From Boesenbergia rotunda (Eukaryota; Streptophyta; Magnoliopsida; Zingiberales; Zingiberaceae): DNA of 64,000 nucleotides. Made by a program: the position numbers and the translations under genes. The notes beneath the pieces are model-generated. The model had not been told where the DNA came from. It made no database searches and was given only the letters and a program-made list of their open reading frames with translations. This document shows, piece after piece, positions 36,497 through 48,889 of the stretch. Position 1 is the first letter of the stretch. Each line of letters opens with the position of its first letter. Location of the stretch: NCBI GenBank assembly GCA_024364735.1, contig JAGFNQ010002300.1, forward strand, positions 380,534 through 444,533, given 5' to 3'.

Positions 36497-37395
36497 CCCT
36501 ATAGAATGCCTACCCTTATATAGTCAGAGGGGAAGAATCGAAGAAGGGAGTTGATTGAGTCAATGAAAAAGAATAAGGACACTTGACATGATTAAGCTGT
36601 TGATTAGGTGTCATATTCGATACAAATTATCCCATCAAGAGCGGTTAGAAATTGCAAGGTATGATAGCTATGATCATCAATAATTGATAATTTTCTCAGT
36701 AGTAATTGCTTAGTGTACTTACTGTTGTATAAACTATTTTTTCTCAAGTATGAATTAAATTTTCTTACATGTTCTTTGTGACTAGATGATTCTTATGGAT
36801 GACTTGGACAAGTGGGAGCTATTGGATGTGTGCACGGTGAGTGAGCGTTACTTGCCCACTCATCTTCCTTCATTAAGAAGGTAGGGGAAGAGACTCCCCT
36901 CCCTACTCTCCTTCCTCCATTAAGAAGGTAGGGGAAGAGACTATTTCTACTCCTATAAATTCCAAGGAAATGAGAGAAAAAATGAGTGGCGAGAACAAAT
37001 CAAGAGGTTGATTCGCCTATTTACAAGAGAAGAGATTTGATTTGTGGAAAATCATGAAGGTTCTTAGTTGTGGTCTTCTTAGTGACGGTTGGAGCAAGTT
37101 TTTCATCCAATCTTCGATTCCTTCTCCAAGAGCAGTGTAAATTCTTTCGTTTCGTACTTTCTTAGAGCAATAATGCATCGTCTTTTTTCATCTCCGAAGG
37201 CTTGCCCTTATATAGTCGGAGGGGAAGAACTGAAGAAGGGAGATGCCACACAAGTCGAAAGTCGATTGAGTCAACAGAAAAAATATTCAGACAGTTGACA
37301 TGGTCGGACCGTTAGTCAAGTATCACACTTGAATAGATTATCCCATCAAGAGCAGTTAGAAATCGCAAGGTACAATGATCATAATCATCAAGAAG
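36497..37395. repeat. Pair of about 190-bp direct repeats flanking a copia remnant
   Basis: The block CCCTTATATAGTC...GAGGGGAAGAA...GAAGAAGGGAG...TTATCCCATCAAGAGC...GTTAGAAAT occurs at about 36507-36690 and again at about 37203-37395. They are clearly related but diverged and lie on either side of the copia-like fragment at 36706-37180. Confidence 0.65.
36706..37180 (+). mobile_element. Remnant of a second copia element: 3' internal end plus LTR
   Basis: 36706-36819 resembles the internal sequence just before the 3' LTR of the full-length element (CTTACTGT..., AAGTATGAATT..., then a purine tract AAGTGGGAG). It is followed by an LTR-like segment starting TATTGGATGTG near 36820, with a TATA-like CCTATAAATTCC near 36950. 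A near-perfect 30-base direct repeat inside it (CATTAAGAAGGTAGGGGAAG) occurs at about 36872 and 36918. Confidence 0.6.
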
Positions 37396-37399
37396 TATC

Positions 37400-38400
37400 A
37401 GAAGTTGGGTCGTAAGAGTTTTTCATTCAAGTCAAATTCCAACTCTGGCGGGTTTCTTAGGTACATTAAATAAAATTGTTTATTTGGGTGGAATTGACTC
37501 AAATGAGAAACTATCAACAAGAACGTGACACAACTTCCTCATTATGATTTCATTGACTTTATATCTACTTATTTCGATACATCATTTTTATTTATAACTT
37601 TTTTATTTAATAAAAAATAAAAAATTGTCATGTGCCCCTAATGATAATTTTATTCCAACAATAATAGCAAAAATAGATGTTCATTACACATGTCTATCAT
37701 AATCCCTTTTCAAATTATATAAAATAAAATAAATCATAAAATAAATTTATATTCCATCGTCCATCATAGAAAGAAATTTTACGTCCATCGCTATCCTTTT
37801 AATAAATCTTTTATTCTCGAACCACACCTCAAGTACCCATGAATAAAAATGACAATGAGACAGGGTGAGAGTGAGTTTACTATCTCCATCTTCGCCCCCC
37901 AAATTATATATCCGTTTCCATCCTTATCCCCATCTCCCTTCTATGTAATTGGAAAATATCTATCCCGACCTCGCAAGGATTAAATCTCGATTCTCATTCG
38001 CCATCCCCGCTTCCCATCCTAACAAATCTAAAAGGATAGTCATCTCTGTTTCTCAACTAACATTTGCCCAATTAATCTGGAAATCTCCATCCCGGTTCCC
38101 ATCCCTATATCCATTTCCATTTTCATCCCTGCCCTTATCGTGTTGTATCGAGACAGGTTCGAGAATAAGAATAACATCCTCATACCCACCCTCAGGGACG
38201 AATCTAGAAATTAGAGGTGGACTAGATTAATCTCGAGTTGGTTGAGTCCGCCAAGAACACCGTAAAAGAGAGAAGAAGTTCGAATTCATTTCACATGAGC
38301 ACGTTATTATCCCATCTCTTCTTATATTTTATTGAATTTTAAATTTTTATTAAATTATTTTTTTCATTATTTATGAAATTATTAAGTAAATTTACTGATA
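37400..38400. other. Intergenic DNA, no gene seen
   Basis: AT-rich followed by a C/T-rich stretch (37840-38240) of repeated CCCATCTCC-like words. No frames with recognisable protein content. Confidence 0.45.
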
Positions 38401-38411
38401 ATGATATAAAA

Positions 38412-38505
38412 TCATAGTAAAAGATTTGATCATTGAGAGTCATATAGGGTATATAAAGTCATAGTAAAAGATTTGATCATTGAGAGTCATATAGGGTGGC
38501 TCCGT
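38412..38505. repeat. 47-bp tandem duplication
   Basis: TCATAGTAAAAGATTTGATC... to ...CATATAGGGT appears twice in direct succession with period 47 and almost no divergence, so it is recent. Confidence 0.85.
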
Positions 38506-38582
38506 CCTTGTACACACAATTTAAGTGCGGAAATTAAAAAAAAGGATTTTTTTAAATATCCAATCATAAATTCGGTTAATTA

Positions 38583-39280
38583 GAGAAAACTCCCCAATCT
38601 TAAACTGGCATTTGCATGCACTCCCCACTTGATAAATTCTTTACATTCACTCCCTGATGGATTGAGTATAAAAGAGTGAAAACTCAGTATATATTATAAA
38701 GATTTGAGTATAAATTATTTGAAATTGAGTACTAATTTAAGAAATTTAAGTACAAAGTTTCGGTGACCCATCATGTGAAAATCTTGATGTGGTGAGTATA
38801 AAAAAGTGAAAACTCAGTATACATTATAAAGATTTGAGTATAAATTGTTTGAGATTTAGTACTAATTTAAGAAATTTGAGTATAAAATTTCGATAACTCC
38901 ACATGTGAAAATTTTGATGTGGTGGATGCAACCTCACATACTCAAATTTCTAAATTTTATACTTAAATTTTTTTCAAATAATACTCAATTTAAAGCAATT
39001 CATACTTAAATTTTGATAATGTATACTGAAGTTTTTATTATATACTGAAATAATGTATACTCAAAAATTTTCAAATAATACTCAAATTTCTTAAATTAGT
39101 ACTCAATCTCAAACAATTTATACTCAAATCTTTACGATTTATATTGAATTTTTACTCTTTTATACTAATTAAAAAATAACACACAAAACTATCTTGTCAA
39201 TCCCATCAGGGAGTGCATGCAAAGAAATTTTCGATTAGGGAGTACATGCAAAATCCAGTTTGATGTTAGGGAGTTTTCTC
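38583..39280. repeat. Large foldback element (about 700 bp inverted repeat)
   Basis: The left end GAGAAAACTCCC and the right end GGGAGTTTTCTC are inverted copies. The arms continue with CATTTGCATGCACTCCC / GGGAGTGCATGCAAA and with GAGTATAAA-type blocks and their complements. The left arm also contains a 130-bp tandem duplication (38664-38793 and 38794-38923). No coding capacity and no clear target duplication. Confidence 0.8.
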
Positions 39281-39289
39281 AAATCCAGT

Positions 39290-40390
39290 CTGGTGAGGCT
39301 GATGTTGCCGAAAATCACAGTAATGGTAAACCACTTGTAACGAGATAACACGAAAAACGGCAACAAGAATAATAGAGAACTCACCAGATTTAAGTGGAAA
39401 ACTCTTGACGGGAAAAAACCACGGACAGAGGAAGAAAAATCACTATGAACGGTGGAATACAAAGTCGGCGGCTTTGATAAAGTAAAGAGAAGTAGAAAGA
39501 AAAGAGAGGTAGAGAGAAAGGAAGAAGAGGTATCCAAATAACCTTCTTCATTGATTTTCTAACTTGTCCATGAGATACACAATTTATAGGGACCTTAGAA
39601 TACTTAGTCAAATAAAAAATTAATAACGGAACTGTTAATTAACAGATTTATAAAGAATCTGTTGATTAATATATTAATAAGAAAATATCTAATAAATATT
39701 AACGGATTAAACAGAATTTGGGTCACCAACTCTAACACTTGTTACTGGTGTTGTGTAGTCGTGCTGCATGGTGAACCATTGGTTGATGTCTGTCTTGAGA
39801 AAAACTTCTATTCTCCTCTTCCAGTATAGGAAATTGTTTCCATTGAAGAGAGGAGGACGAGCAATGGAGTATCCTTCGGATTGTGCCTTTGCCCTTACAA
39901 AAATTATGAAAAGAATTTCAAAAACTTTGTCTTGAGATTAGTAGTGCATGGTAAAAAGAACTATAGAAATTAAAGAAAAGAAACATGCTAGAAAGACTGT
40001 TGAGTCTTTTTTAGTGCAACTTAACTCTAATACCAATTATGGACCGTTGACAACGAGAGGGAGGGAGGGGGGGGGGCGTAAATCTCGATCGTTTAAAATC
40101 TTTTCTTTTTGTCATCTTGTTTTGTAAAACCAAACCAAAGTATACCAGTGGAAATAAGCAAAAGACACAGTTTGGTTTTACTTGGTTCGTAGTTCAATGA
40201 CTACTACTCCAAGGCTCACGATCCTTGATCGCTTTCGATAGACAATCACTATAGCTATTTTCTCTGAAACCTTGGAGAAGCTATTTTGTTTCTGCTTGTG
40301 TGAAGCTAACGCTTGTAGAATGAATCGACGGAAGCTCGATAATCGGCTATTCACCCCCCTCTAGCCATACGATCAATTCCCAACACTTGA
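39290..40390. other. Intergenic DNA with LTR-like debris
   Basis: A G-rich run lies at about 40050-40078. 40130-40385 ends with CACCCCCCTCTAGCC, which looks like the end of a SIRE-type LTR (compare CACCCCCCCTCTATCG near 59575). No ORF of note and no confirmed element boundaries. Confidence 0.4.
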
Positions 40391-40392
40391 TC

Positions 40393-40745
40393 TGTCGATT
40401 GAACTGGTTTTACCTTTTGTGCTCCAATTCGCATCTGAAATGTTTCAAGGCTCTGTCGACTAGACATTCCTTTTTGTCGACGAAACATATCATGGATCCG
40501 TCGATGGGACCATTTTATCAGTTGACGAAACTTAATCATACATTTTCTTCTCCGATCTAACCTGTCTCATCTTGATGAAACCTGTTGACTAATCAACTTG
40601 ATCCTTCGACTAAACTAGTTTTACCTTTTGAGCTCCAATGTGGATCTGAAATGTTTCAAAGCTCTGTCGGCTAGACATTTCTTTTCGTCGACGGAACATA
40701 TCATGGATTCGTCGAAGGGGCCTTTTTATCAGTCGACGGAACTAC
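40393..40745. repeat. Direct duplication of a 130-bp segment rich in GTCGAC words
   Basis: TTTTACCTTTTG.GCTCCAAT...GATCTGAAATGTTTCAA.GCTCTGTCG occurs at about 40407 and again at about 40619, and continues through CATATCATGGAT.CGTCGA and TATCAGT.GACG. Likely part of an LTR minisatellite. Confidence 0.65.
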
Positions 40746-40749
40746 TTAA

Positions 40750-42386
40750 TAACACTTTTTGCAAAACTATGTTAGCACAAATACAATTTTTCATGTATTT
40801 TCACCCCTTGAAAGAAATCTTTGACTTCTTGAGAGTAACCCTTCATCCCTATAAAAGGAACCTCATTCTTTTGATTTAAATTACTGAAAACTTGAGTTCT
40901 CTCCCCTCGCTTAAGAGTTTCAAGGTTTTGAAAGTTCGACATGGCTCGAAAATTAGAGTGCTCCTATTTAGATATGTAAGCCGTCGTATCTTGGGAGACG
41001 ATTGTCAATAAACCGTAAGCACTAGGGCGGGACAATATCGTCTTAAGGGAAGAAAGTATAGTCTTCACTTTGACTTTAATACTCTTATCCGTAGGAATAA
41101 GCTTACCTGAAGGGGGTGTGTCGATGTCTGAAGGGATAACTCGAAGACCGACGAGATTAAGTCGGTAATGATGATATCAAGATGGGCACGTCTATTAGCT
41201 GAAAGGGTATCTCGATAATCAAAATGACGTGTCGAGAGTTTAAATGGGACAAAGTCCACGTCGTCATACCGAGCTGCGTCGGTTAGAGTCGTCAACTCAT
41301 CGTCAAGATGACTAACTTGTGCCTCTGCTTATTTGAATCGTGCTGCAGCTCTTGGTCTCAGCATGAGTCAAGTATTTCATTCAACTCTTTCTCAAGTATC
41401 GCATTCCGTTTCTTGAACTAGTCTTTCTGATGTCTCCTATATATGTTCCTGTGCATAGCCAATAATCATTAAGTTTGGAATGTAATCCAAATTATATATT
41501 GTTGGTCTAATAATTTAAATTACAAAAGTTAAGTAATCAATCTTATAATATAATTTTGATAGGAGTATAAAAGGTACAAGGCAGATTATCTATTACCAAA
41601 CATAATCTTAGATTCTATAGAAGGTTTAACGCGTTTAAAAAGTTAAGTTATCGAACCTTGTCCTAACAAATTTTCATTGTTTGTCTTTAAAGAAGTGTAT
41701 CCAAAACCAAATCATAATTAAGAGTGGATTGAAATCTCACAATTTATGGCAAACGACTTTGGTCTTGCGACTAAGTTCGGCATTTACTTGGTCAATAGAA
41801 TTTACAATCTTCATATATAGTTGATCAGCCATTAATTTCCTCCTCATTGTTAATTTCTCTTTTGCAAATTAAATAAGCTTGTTTAATTATATTGAACAGA
41901 TTCGTTGGACATTGGAAGAACGTAATATAATTGGATATCGGATTAATACCTCATCGTCTGCTAGGACTGGGGGATCATCGTCATCCTCTCCTGATGATGC
42001 GTACCAATCGGCTAATGCTTCTTATAAGATTTTGGAATGAATAATCGTAAGTAAGTAAATCGAACTGCAATACCACCTCCATCAAACTGCATGTGTAGCA
42101 TTGCTCGTCTACGTACTAGTACTGATTTCTTTCTTTCTTTCTTTCTATCTATGAAACTTTTACATGGCCCCGGGGCAAATTCAAATTCAATTTAAATTTA
42201 GAATTTATTAATATAACAAAACAATGTCATTAGATCGATGATAGAGATCTATAAATCTAGCTATAAAGTTATAATATTGTAATTAGAAATATTATATTAT
42301 AGATATATATATAATTTTGTCATGGTTGTATATATTAATGAAGTCAAATAAAGTCGACCATGTATCACAACATCTTATAGATATTA

Positions 42387-42418
<32 letters not shown>

Positions 42419-43072
42419 CAAAAATTAAAAATCCTACTTTTAAAATTTTCTATGCACTATCACAAATCTCAGTACTCCACTATTATAAATCTCATTCCTT
42501 TTATCCCACTATCAATAAATATGAAATAGTTTATAGTAAGAAAGAGTATAAACTCGATTTCAAAATTGATCTCAAACTTGAGAAAAAGAAAAGGAAAAGG
42601 ATATAGAAGGAAAGGAAGTAAAAGCTCTCACCTCAAACTTGAATTTGGAGATCAAGAATCTTGGACGGATGAGATTCAGTTTGGAGCAATTCAGATAGCT
42701 AGAGATGGGAATTGGAAGGAAGGTGAGGACATGGGATAGGGTTTTATGAGCGAAGGAAGGTGATGCGGTCTGAATTGGCCTTCTAGATCTCGATTCTCTT
42801 GGTTTGGTCGTGCCACTAGTTTATTTACGCCGGTAGAGCCTCCTCTCTTTTGCAACTAAACATCCTCCTATGGACTTTCAGTTCATGGCCTCAGATCCTC
42901 CTCCATAAAGCCTCCTTTGGTCTTTGGTGCTCTTCTATCTCTTGGCAACTTTGCCTGTGACCTACTACTCTAAGCGATTGACATGGTAAGCAAAGTTAAC
43001 ACTCGTGATCGGGGGCTGACATTGCCGGCTTAGCCCCTTCGATGCTCAAGTCAGCAAAGAGATGAATAAAAA
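40750..43072. other. Intergenic DNA with simple repeats
   Basis: Contains (TTTC)n at about 42127-42147 and (TTA)n at about 42385-42416. I recognise no gene. Confidence 0.5.
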
Positions 43073-44058
43073 GGGTGTCTCCCTTGAGTAGAGGACTTGA
43101 ATTGAAAAAGGTCTTTCATGGGGGAAAGGTTTTAGCAGGCTATGTGACGAGGTGCCTTTCTTTGGGGGAAGGGCTGATGAGAGTTCATGTGCCTTCCGTT
43201 GGGGGAGAAGGGCTTTTGAGAGTCGACGTACTTTCCGCTAGGGGAAGGACTTTTGAGAGTTGAAGTACCTTATGTTGATGCAATCTTCGTCAGGTCAGGA
43301 TTTACCTAGTTTTGACTAGGTTCGGGTGAGTTTGAGTTTCAATATTTGACAATAATGTTACAATAGTGTGTGAGTCAACTGGATCAAAGTTGATTGGAGA
43401 CTTGATTGGGAAAAGTCGTAGTGAGACTAGACACACCTAGTGGGATTAGGTGAAGTCAAGTTGAATCGGGGAGATCACACACTGGTAAGAAAAAAAGTCC
43501 TAGTGGGACTAGGCATACCTAGTGGGACTAGGTGAAGTCCAGATTGATCGGGGAGATTACATGCTGGCAATGGAAAAGTTCTAGTACGGCTAAGCACACC
43601 TAGTGGGACTAGGTAAAGTCCAGATGGATCGGAGAGATTGCATGCTGGCACGAGAAAAATCCTAGTTGGGAACTAGGTAAGGGAAAGTCTAAGTCGGTCA
43701 AAGGTTTGATCGGACACTTGGTGAATAAGTCCTAGCAGGTCACGGTTGCCTATGATTAGGCAAAGAAACTTTAGACTTGAGCTAAGCAAGTTCGGGTTGG
43801 GAGATGCTCAATATCCGAAAATGAAGCTCAAGAAGCTTTCACTTCAAGGATTGAGGGGGAGTAAAATTCACCATTGACATCGGAATAAAGAAAAGTTACA
43901 TTATCATCATCCGAGGTCAATAAAGAAAAAGAAAGTGTCACCCCTACAAGCAAAGGTATAGAAATTTTAATTTGTGAAAATAAAAATTATATCATTTGCT
44001 TTGAGTGTAGGGAAAATGATACTACCAGAGTAAGTGCCCCAAATTAGTCAAGAAGAAG

Positions 44059-44922
44059 GTGCAAGTGGTACCCAAGGCAAAAGAAAAGTCAAAGGAGGTC
44101 GGCCTCGTGATACGAAAGGATAAGAAACACATTGCGTGTTTCTTATGCAAACAAAAGGGGCATTATCAGAACCAATGTCCAAAAGGGAAGGATCCGACCA
44201 AGACAAAAAGGAGCTCAAATCAAGGGGGAGCTTCTAAAAATAAGACTCAGGTACCATTAGGTAATGGTACTTATTTAAATCATAATAATATGCATGCTAA
44301 AAATAATTACTATTATTTCAATGTTATTTATCATGAAAATTGGAGGTATAAAAAAACCTAAAGAGAATTATAGAGTTTTTCATGTTAGGACTACCAAACT
44401 TAAGGATAGAGAATAATTTTGGATATCAAATGGCAGACCTACCTAATCCAAGACCAAAAAGAAAATTTTTCATGGTCTTTATGAAAAATCCAAGGTTGAA
44501 GAAATAATGATAGAAAATTAAGTTTTAAGGTCAAAACTTGAATCATTAGAAAAATCCCTTGAAAGAATAGAAAATCTTCTTAAGGGATCAAAGATTCAAA
44601 ATCTAGATTCAGGAAAACAAGGACCCCCTCTAGAGGCAAGAAAAGTTTGGGGAACAAACCAAAAGCCAAGGATGATGTGCCTTCATATCGTAGAGTTTCA
44701 TATAGGTATGTAACTAAATCTATGTTTAGGAGTCAAGTCAAAGTCATAAGCGAGGCTATCCCTAGAGTTGACCAAGACATGACCAACATGACTAAGGCTT
44801 CGGAGAAGTCTAGGAAAGTCATTCGGAAGGTATCAAGGGAAGTCATCCCTAGTGAATACCTAGAATACCCAAGAAGCACCCATAAGTTTTGGGTTCCTAT
44901 GAGTGTATTTGGCACACGCTAG
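44059..44922 (+). pseudogene. SIRE-like copia gag remnant
   Basis: 44059-44361 reads a Lys-rich stretch and an intact CCHC knuckle, CFLCKQKGHYQNQC (about 44139-44180). A second, degraded knuckle lies just upstream (CFEC without the rest, near 44000-44040, followed by a stop). After several breaks, 44800-44915 reads VIRKVSREVIPSEYLEYP...KFWVPMSVF, a block I associate with the region after gag in plant SIRE-like elements. No long intact frame. Confidence 0.6.
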
Positions 44923-46310
44923 ATGGGTTTGGAGAGTGCCAACTCTAATTTGAAGGGTAGTTAACTCAACTTTGATGAAGTTAGCACTTTGGGTCATTTT
45001 CAAGGGATTGTTATCCTTGAAAATGAAAAGAAGTTATTTAGTTTATAATTGAGGAGTAAAATTGTGCCAAACTATATTTTTGCAAGATTAAACTTGATAA
45101 AGTTGGCACAACTAGGATAGAATTCAAAGACATGCCAAGTTTGGGAGTTTTGACATTATCTTGGAAAATTAGAGGCAAAATTAGGATTATCAATGGTTTT
45201 ATGATGAGTTATTGATACTTAGATAGAAAATCTAGGTATTTTCTTTTATGTTAATATGTCATGATTTGTATGCCCTATCATATGTCATGATATTATAATT
45301 CATCATTCCTATATTATTATAAAAATATCATATGCTAGGTCATATATGCATCATTTAGTGGTAATAAATTTTTTAATATTCATATGATACATGTCATATT
45401 CATTATCATGCATTATTCAATTTGTATTGGAATTAAGGGCATTGACATTAATTGATATCCTAGGTGGATGATCAATGTTTATAATGACTAGGTAGAAATG
45501 CATAAATCCTAATTTAAGGAGAACTAATTTACACATCTCACCAAGACCATAAGTTGACTTGTATATGTTTTGAAACACATTAGATATAAGTGAGATGTTA
45601 GGTTGATGAATAAAACTCAATGTGTTGATAAAATGCACCTTATTAAGTTTTAGGTTCATCAAAATAAGAATTTAAGTGAACTCCAATTATTAGAAAAGCT
45701 AATGTACAACTCATGTGTATTTAGCCTAAAGAACATGGTTGGAAATTATTTTTAAAAACCATTTCAAAACTATCTTGGAAAATCTTGGTAAAAACTATCT
45801 TTTGATAGAACTCATCATTGATGAATTGGATACAAATTAGAGTGAAACATTGAAGTTTTTTTAAGGTTTTCAATTTTGTATCAATCTTTGAAAAAGTATT
45901 ATATTTTCATAGAAAACTATTTTTTTTCATGATAATATATGTCTTAAATAATATCTACACAAAATTTCATGATTTTTAAAATTTTGTAGAATTATTTAGA
46001 GTTTCTGAAATTTGGTCTGAAATTATTTTCGAAAATCAGAAACTCTCATGGGTCTCTTGATAAGCGGGTTTAGAAGGTGGGAATGGAAATGAAATAGATT
46101 TCATTCTTATTTATGATGCTTGGTATACAGGAATCGGAATCAAAATATGGATATGATACCCTTGATTTTATAACCCAACCTCCACTAGATTATCACTAAA
46201 CCCATAAACCCCTCAATCAAAACTCATTACCATTCCCATTGCCGAATATATATCAAGCGCCCCCTCAATTGATCAAGTGATCGATTATGACATACAACAA
46301 TCGATTAGTG

Positions 46311-47850
46311 AAGATTTTTCGCGAGAACAGAAGCTCACATAATCGATCCATTGATCGTTTAAGGGCAGCCGTAATCGATCCGGTGATCGATTAAGACACA
46401 GTTTAATCGATTGGGACCCAACTCCAATCGATTGGTACGATTGAAATTGTCTGATTTCAATCCTTTAACTCAATTTTGAGTAATTTAACGCTTTGGAATA
46501 TTTTTATAAGTATATTTGGGTGAATTTTATGATGAAATCAAAAAGGGAGATATTTTTGGTGAAAAATATGGAATTAAAGAGAGATTTTGATTCAAAATTT
46601 TTCATTTCAAAGTCTCATAACCTCAAATTGAGATTTTCTAAAGGTTTAGGAACTCAAAAATCATTGTTGGTGCAATGATAGAGGTTTAGAACATATTTTA
46701 AGGGGGAGGTCTTCCTTAAAAATATATGTTTTTAATTTTTGTGGGATATTTGAGGGGATGAAGATTGGGAATCTTCATCGTGATGAATGCTCAAGGTTGA
46801 GCATGAGTTACAATGTAAGGTATGAGACATTGATTAAGCATATACCATTGAACATATGGACTCTCAGGGAGAGTTTTTGATATGTGTCAAAGGGGGAGAA
46901 ATTGAAGAAAGACTAATATGGATTAGTCATTCTCAAACATATTGTCAAATATCAAAAAAGGGAAAATTGTTGGTGCAATCTTCATTAGGTCATGGTTGAC
47001 CTAGTTTGACTAGGCTCTGGTGAGCTCGAGTTTCGATGTTTGACAATAATGTTAGAACAGTGTGTGAGTCAAGTGGGTCAAAGTTGACTGGAGACTTGAC
47101 TAGGAAAAGTCTTAGTGGGACTAGGTACACCTAGTGGTACTAGGTGAAGTCCAGATGGATCGGGGAGATCGCACACTGGCAAGGAAAAAGTCCTAGTGGG
47201 ACTAAGTGAAGTTCAGGTGGATCGGAGAGATCGCATGCTGGCAAGGAAAACCCCTAATGAGACTAGACACACCTAGTGGACTAGGTGAAGTCCAGGTGAT
47301 CGGAGAGATTGCACGCTGGCACGGGAAAACTCTTAGTTGGGAACTAAGCAAGGTAAAGTCTAAGTTGGTCAAAGGTTTGATCGAACACTTAGTGAAAAAG
47401 TCCTAATAGGTCACGGTTGACCATGGTTAAGCAAGAAAATTCTAGACTTGAGCTAAGCAAGTTAGGGTTAGACAATCGATTGGGTAATCAATTGGGAACT
47501 GTTGCTTGCAAGAATTGAAAGGTCTTTAATCGATTGAGTAATTAATTAAGGGGTCTATCAATCGATTGGGTAATCCATTGGCGCAAGGTTATCGCGAGAA
47601 CAGAAGCCTGCTAAATCGATTGTGTAATCGATTCAACATCCTCTTAATCGATTGGGCAATCGATTAAGGAGGATTGTAATCAATTGGGCAATTGATTACG
47701 ACGATAATGCGTGAGAGCACATGAAAGTGCTGAATCGATTTAGCAATCGATTAAGATCGTTTTAATCGATTGGCTAATCGATTAAACTTCAAAAGATAAC
47801 CGTTGAACGACTAAGTCTGACATGATAATCGATTAGGGAATCTTAGGTCG
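46311..47850. repeat. Clusters of AATCGATT dyads in and before the SIRE-like LTR
   Basis: At 46311-46440 and much more densely at 47461-47850 the word AATCGATT (or one-base variants) occurs in pairs separated by 3-5 bases, usually GGGT, GGGC or GGCT. Because AATCGATT is its own complement, each pair can fold into a hairpin or serve as a direct repeat. About eight pairs can be counted in the second cluster. Confidence 0.75.
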
Positions 47851-47860
47851 CGAGTATATA

Positions 47861-48780
47861 GAGTTTTCACGTAGGTTCTTCGCACGCCCCCTCCTTCTTC
47901 ATCGTCATTTCAAGGGAAGTCTTGGATCATAGTGTTGTTGCATTTCCAAGATTCTAGAGATGATTCCAAGCTAAAAGAAAGCAAGAAAAGCAAAGATAGC
48001 TCATTGTATAAATTTTGTAAGATTTTATTTGTGTTTTGCTTGTATTCTATTCTTGTTGTATCTTCTTGAGAGCTTGTATGAGGTTTCTCCACCTCCATGA
48101 AGCAGTCTTTCATAGTGTTTGAGAGAGTGAGGAGAGCGGATCCTTGGATTAGTAACCTCAAGGAGGTGGATACCAAGTAAATCCAACGTGTTTATGTTTG
48201 CTTGAGTCTTCCGTCACAACAATTCATCAAGGAGTAAATCGAAGCTAATCACTCTCCCTTCTAGCTTGCCTACCCGTCCTAAAACCTTACGCTGGAGGAA
48301 AGACTCGAGCAATATGTGGAGCAGAGTGTCGTTGGCAACTCGGTAGAGAGTTGTAGAGAGCAACTCGGTAGGTGGCTGACAACGTCCCTTGGTGGATTTG
48401 GAGTTTAAACTCAAGGAGAGTTGGAGAGAGTGAAACAGCAGATGACTAGAGGGACTAAAGTGCAGAGGAGATGTCTTCATAATAGGACTATTCTCATGAC
48501 CTAACAAATAACATCTTCTGCTGGACTGCTTAGTTAGAGAGATGTGAATATAAATGATTAAGTAAAATAATCAGAGGGGAGGGAGTCCAGGGGAGGTATT
48601 CTCATAGGGGATGTTCTCACCTAGGTGATAGGCTGCAGACGTTCCCTAGCGAGGATGCTCCTGTGCCGTTAGTGTTGTGCAAAGTAAGAACTAGAAATGG
48701 TTTACTCGTGAAGGTACCCTGGCCGCCAAATTGCTTTGGGGATGTTCCCAAGTTTTACACTTCTGAATTCACACACTTCC
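47861..48780. other. Probable LTR continuation and unassigned DNA
   Basis: The first part may be the R/U5 end of the SIRE-like LTR (transcript-like GAGTATATAGAGTTTTCACG near 47853). The rest has no recognisable gene; open frames on the minus strand at 47910-48507 show no known domain. Confidence 0.35.
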
Positions 48781-48783
48781 AAT

Positions 48784-48884
48784 TCCATGCACTTTTGTGT
48801 CCATGCACTTTCGAGTCAATGTATCCTCGAATCCATGTACTTTTGAGTCTGTGTTCTTCTGAGTCCATACACTTTCGAATCCAT
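48784..48884. repeat. 16-bp tandem repeat, six units
   Basis: Units of TCCATGCACTTTTGTG and variants run with exact 16-bp spacing from 48784 to 48879, with a further partial TCCAT. Confidence 0.85.
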
Positions 48885-48889
48885 TAGCT

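Larger units (their letters stand above)
43273..47860 (+). mobile_element. SIRE-like copia deletion derivative
   Basis: A first LTR fragment from 43273 (TGTTGATGCAATCTTC) and a second LTR from 46968 (TGTTGGTGCAATCTTC) are homologous over about 500 bp, including TTTGACAATAATGTTA, GTGTGTGAGTCAA and several ACCTAGTGGGACTAGGT units. A purine tract (AAAAAAGGGAAAA) precedes the second LTR. Between them only gag pieces are recognisable. Protease, integrase and reverse transcriptase appear to be gone, so this is a deletion derivative. The left LTR is truncated at about 43800. Where the right LTR ends is not clear. Confidence 0.7.

Noticed and set aside
47461..47850. CRISPR-like array of regularly spaced repeats
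   Set aside because: Repeat words are 8 bp and spacing is irregular, in plant retrotransposon DNA.
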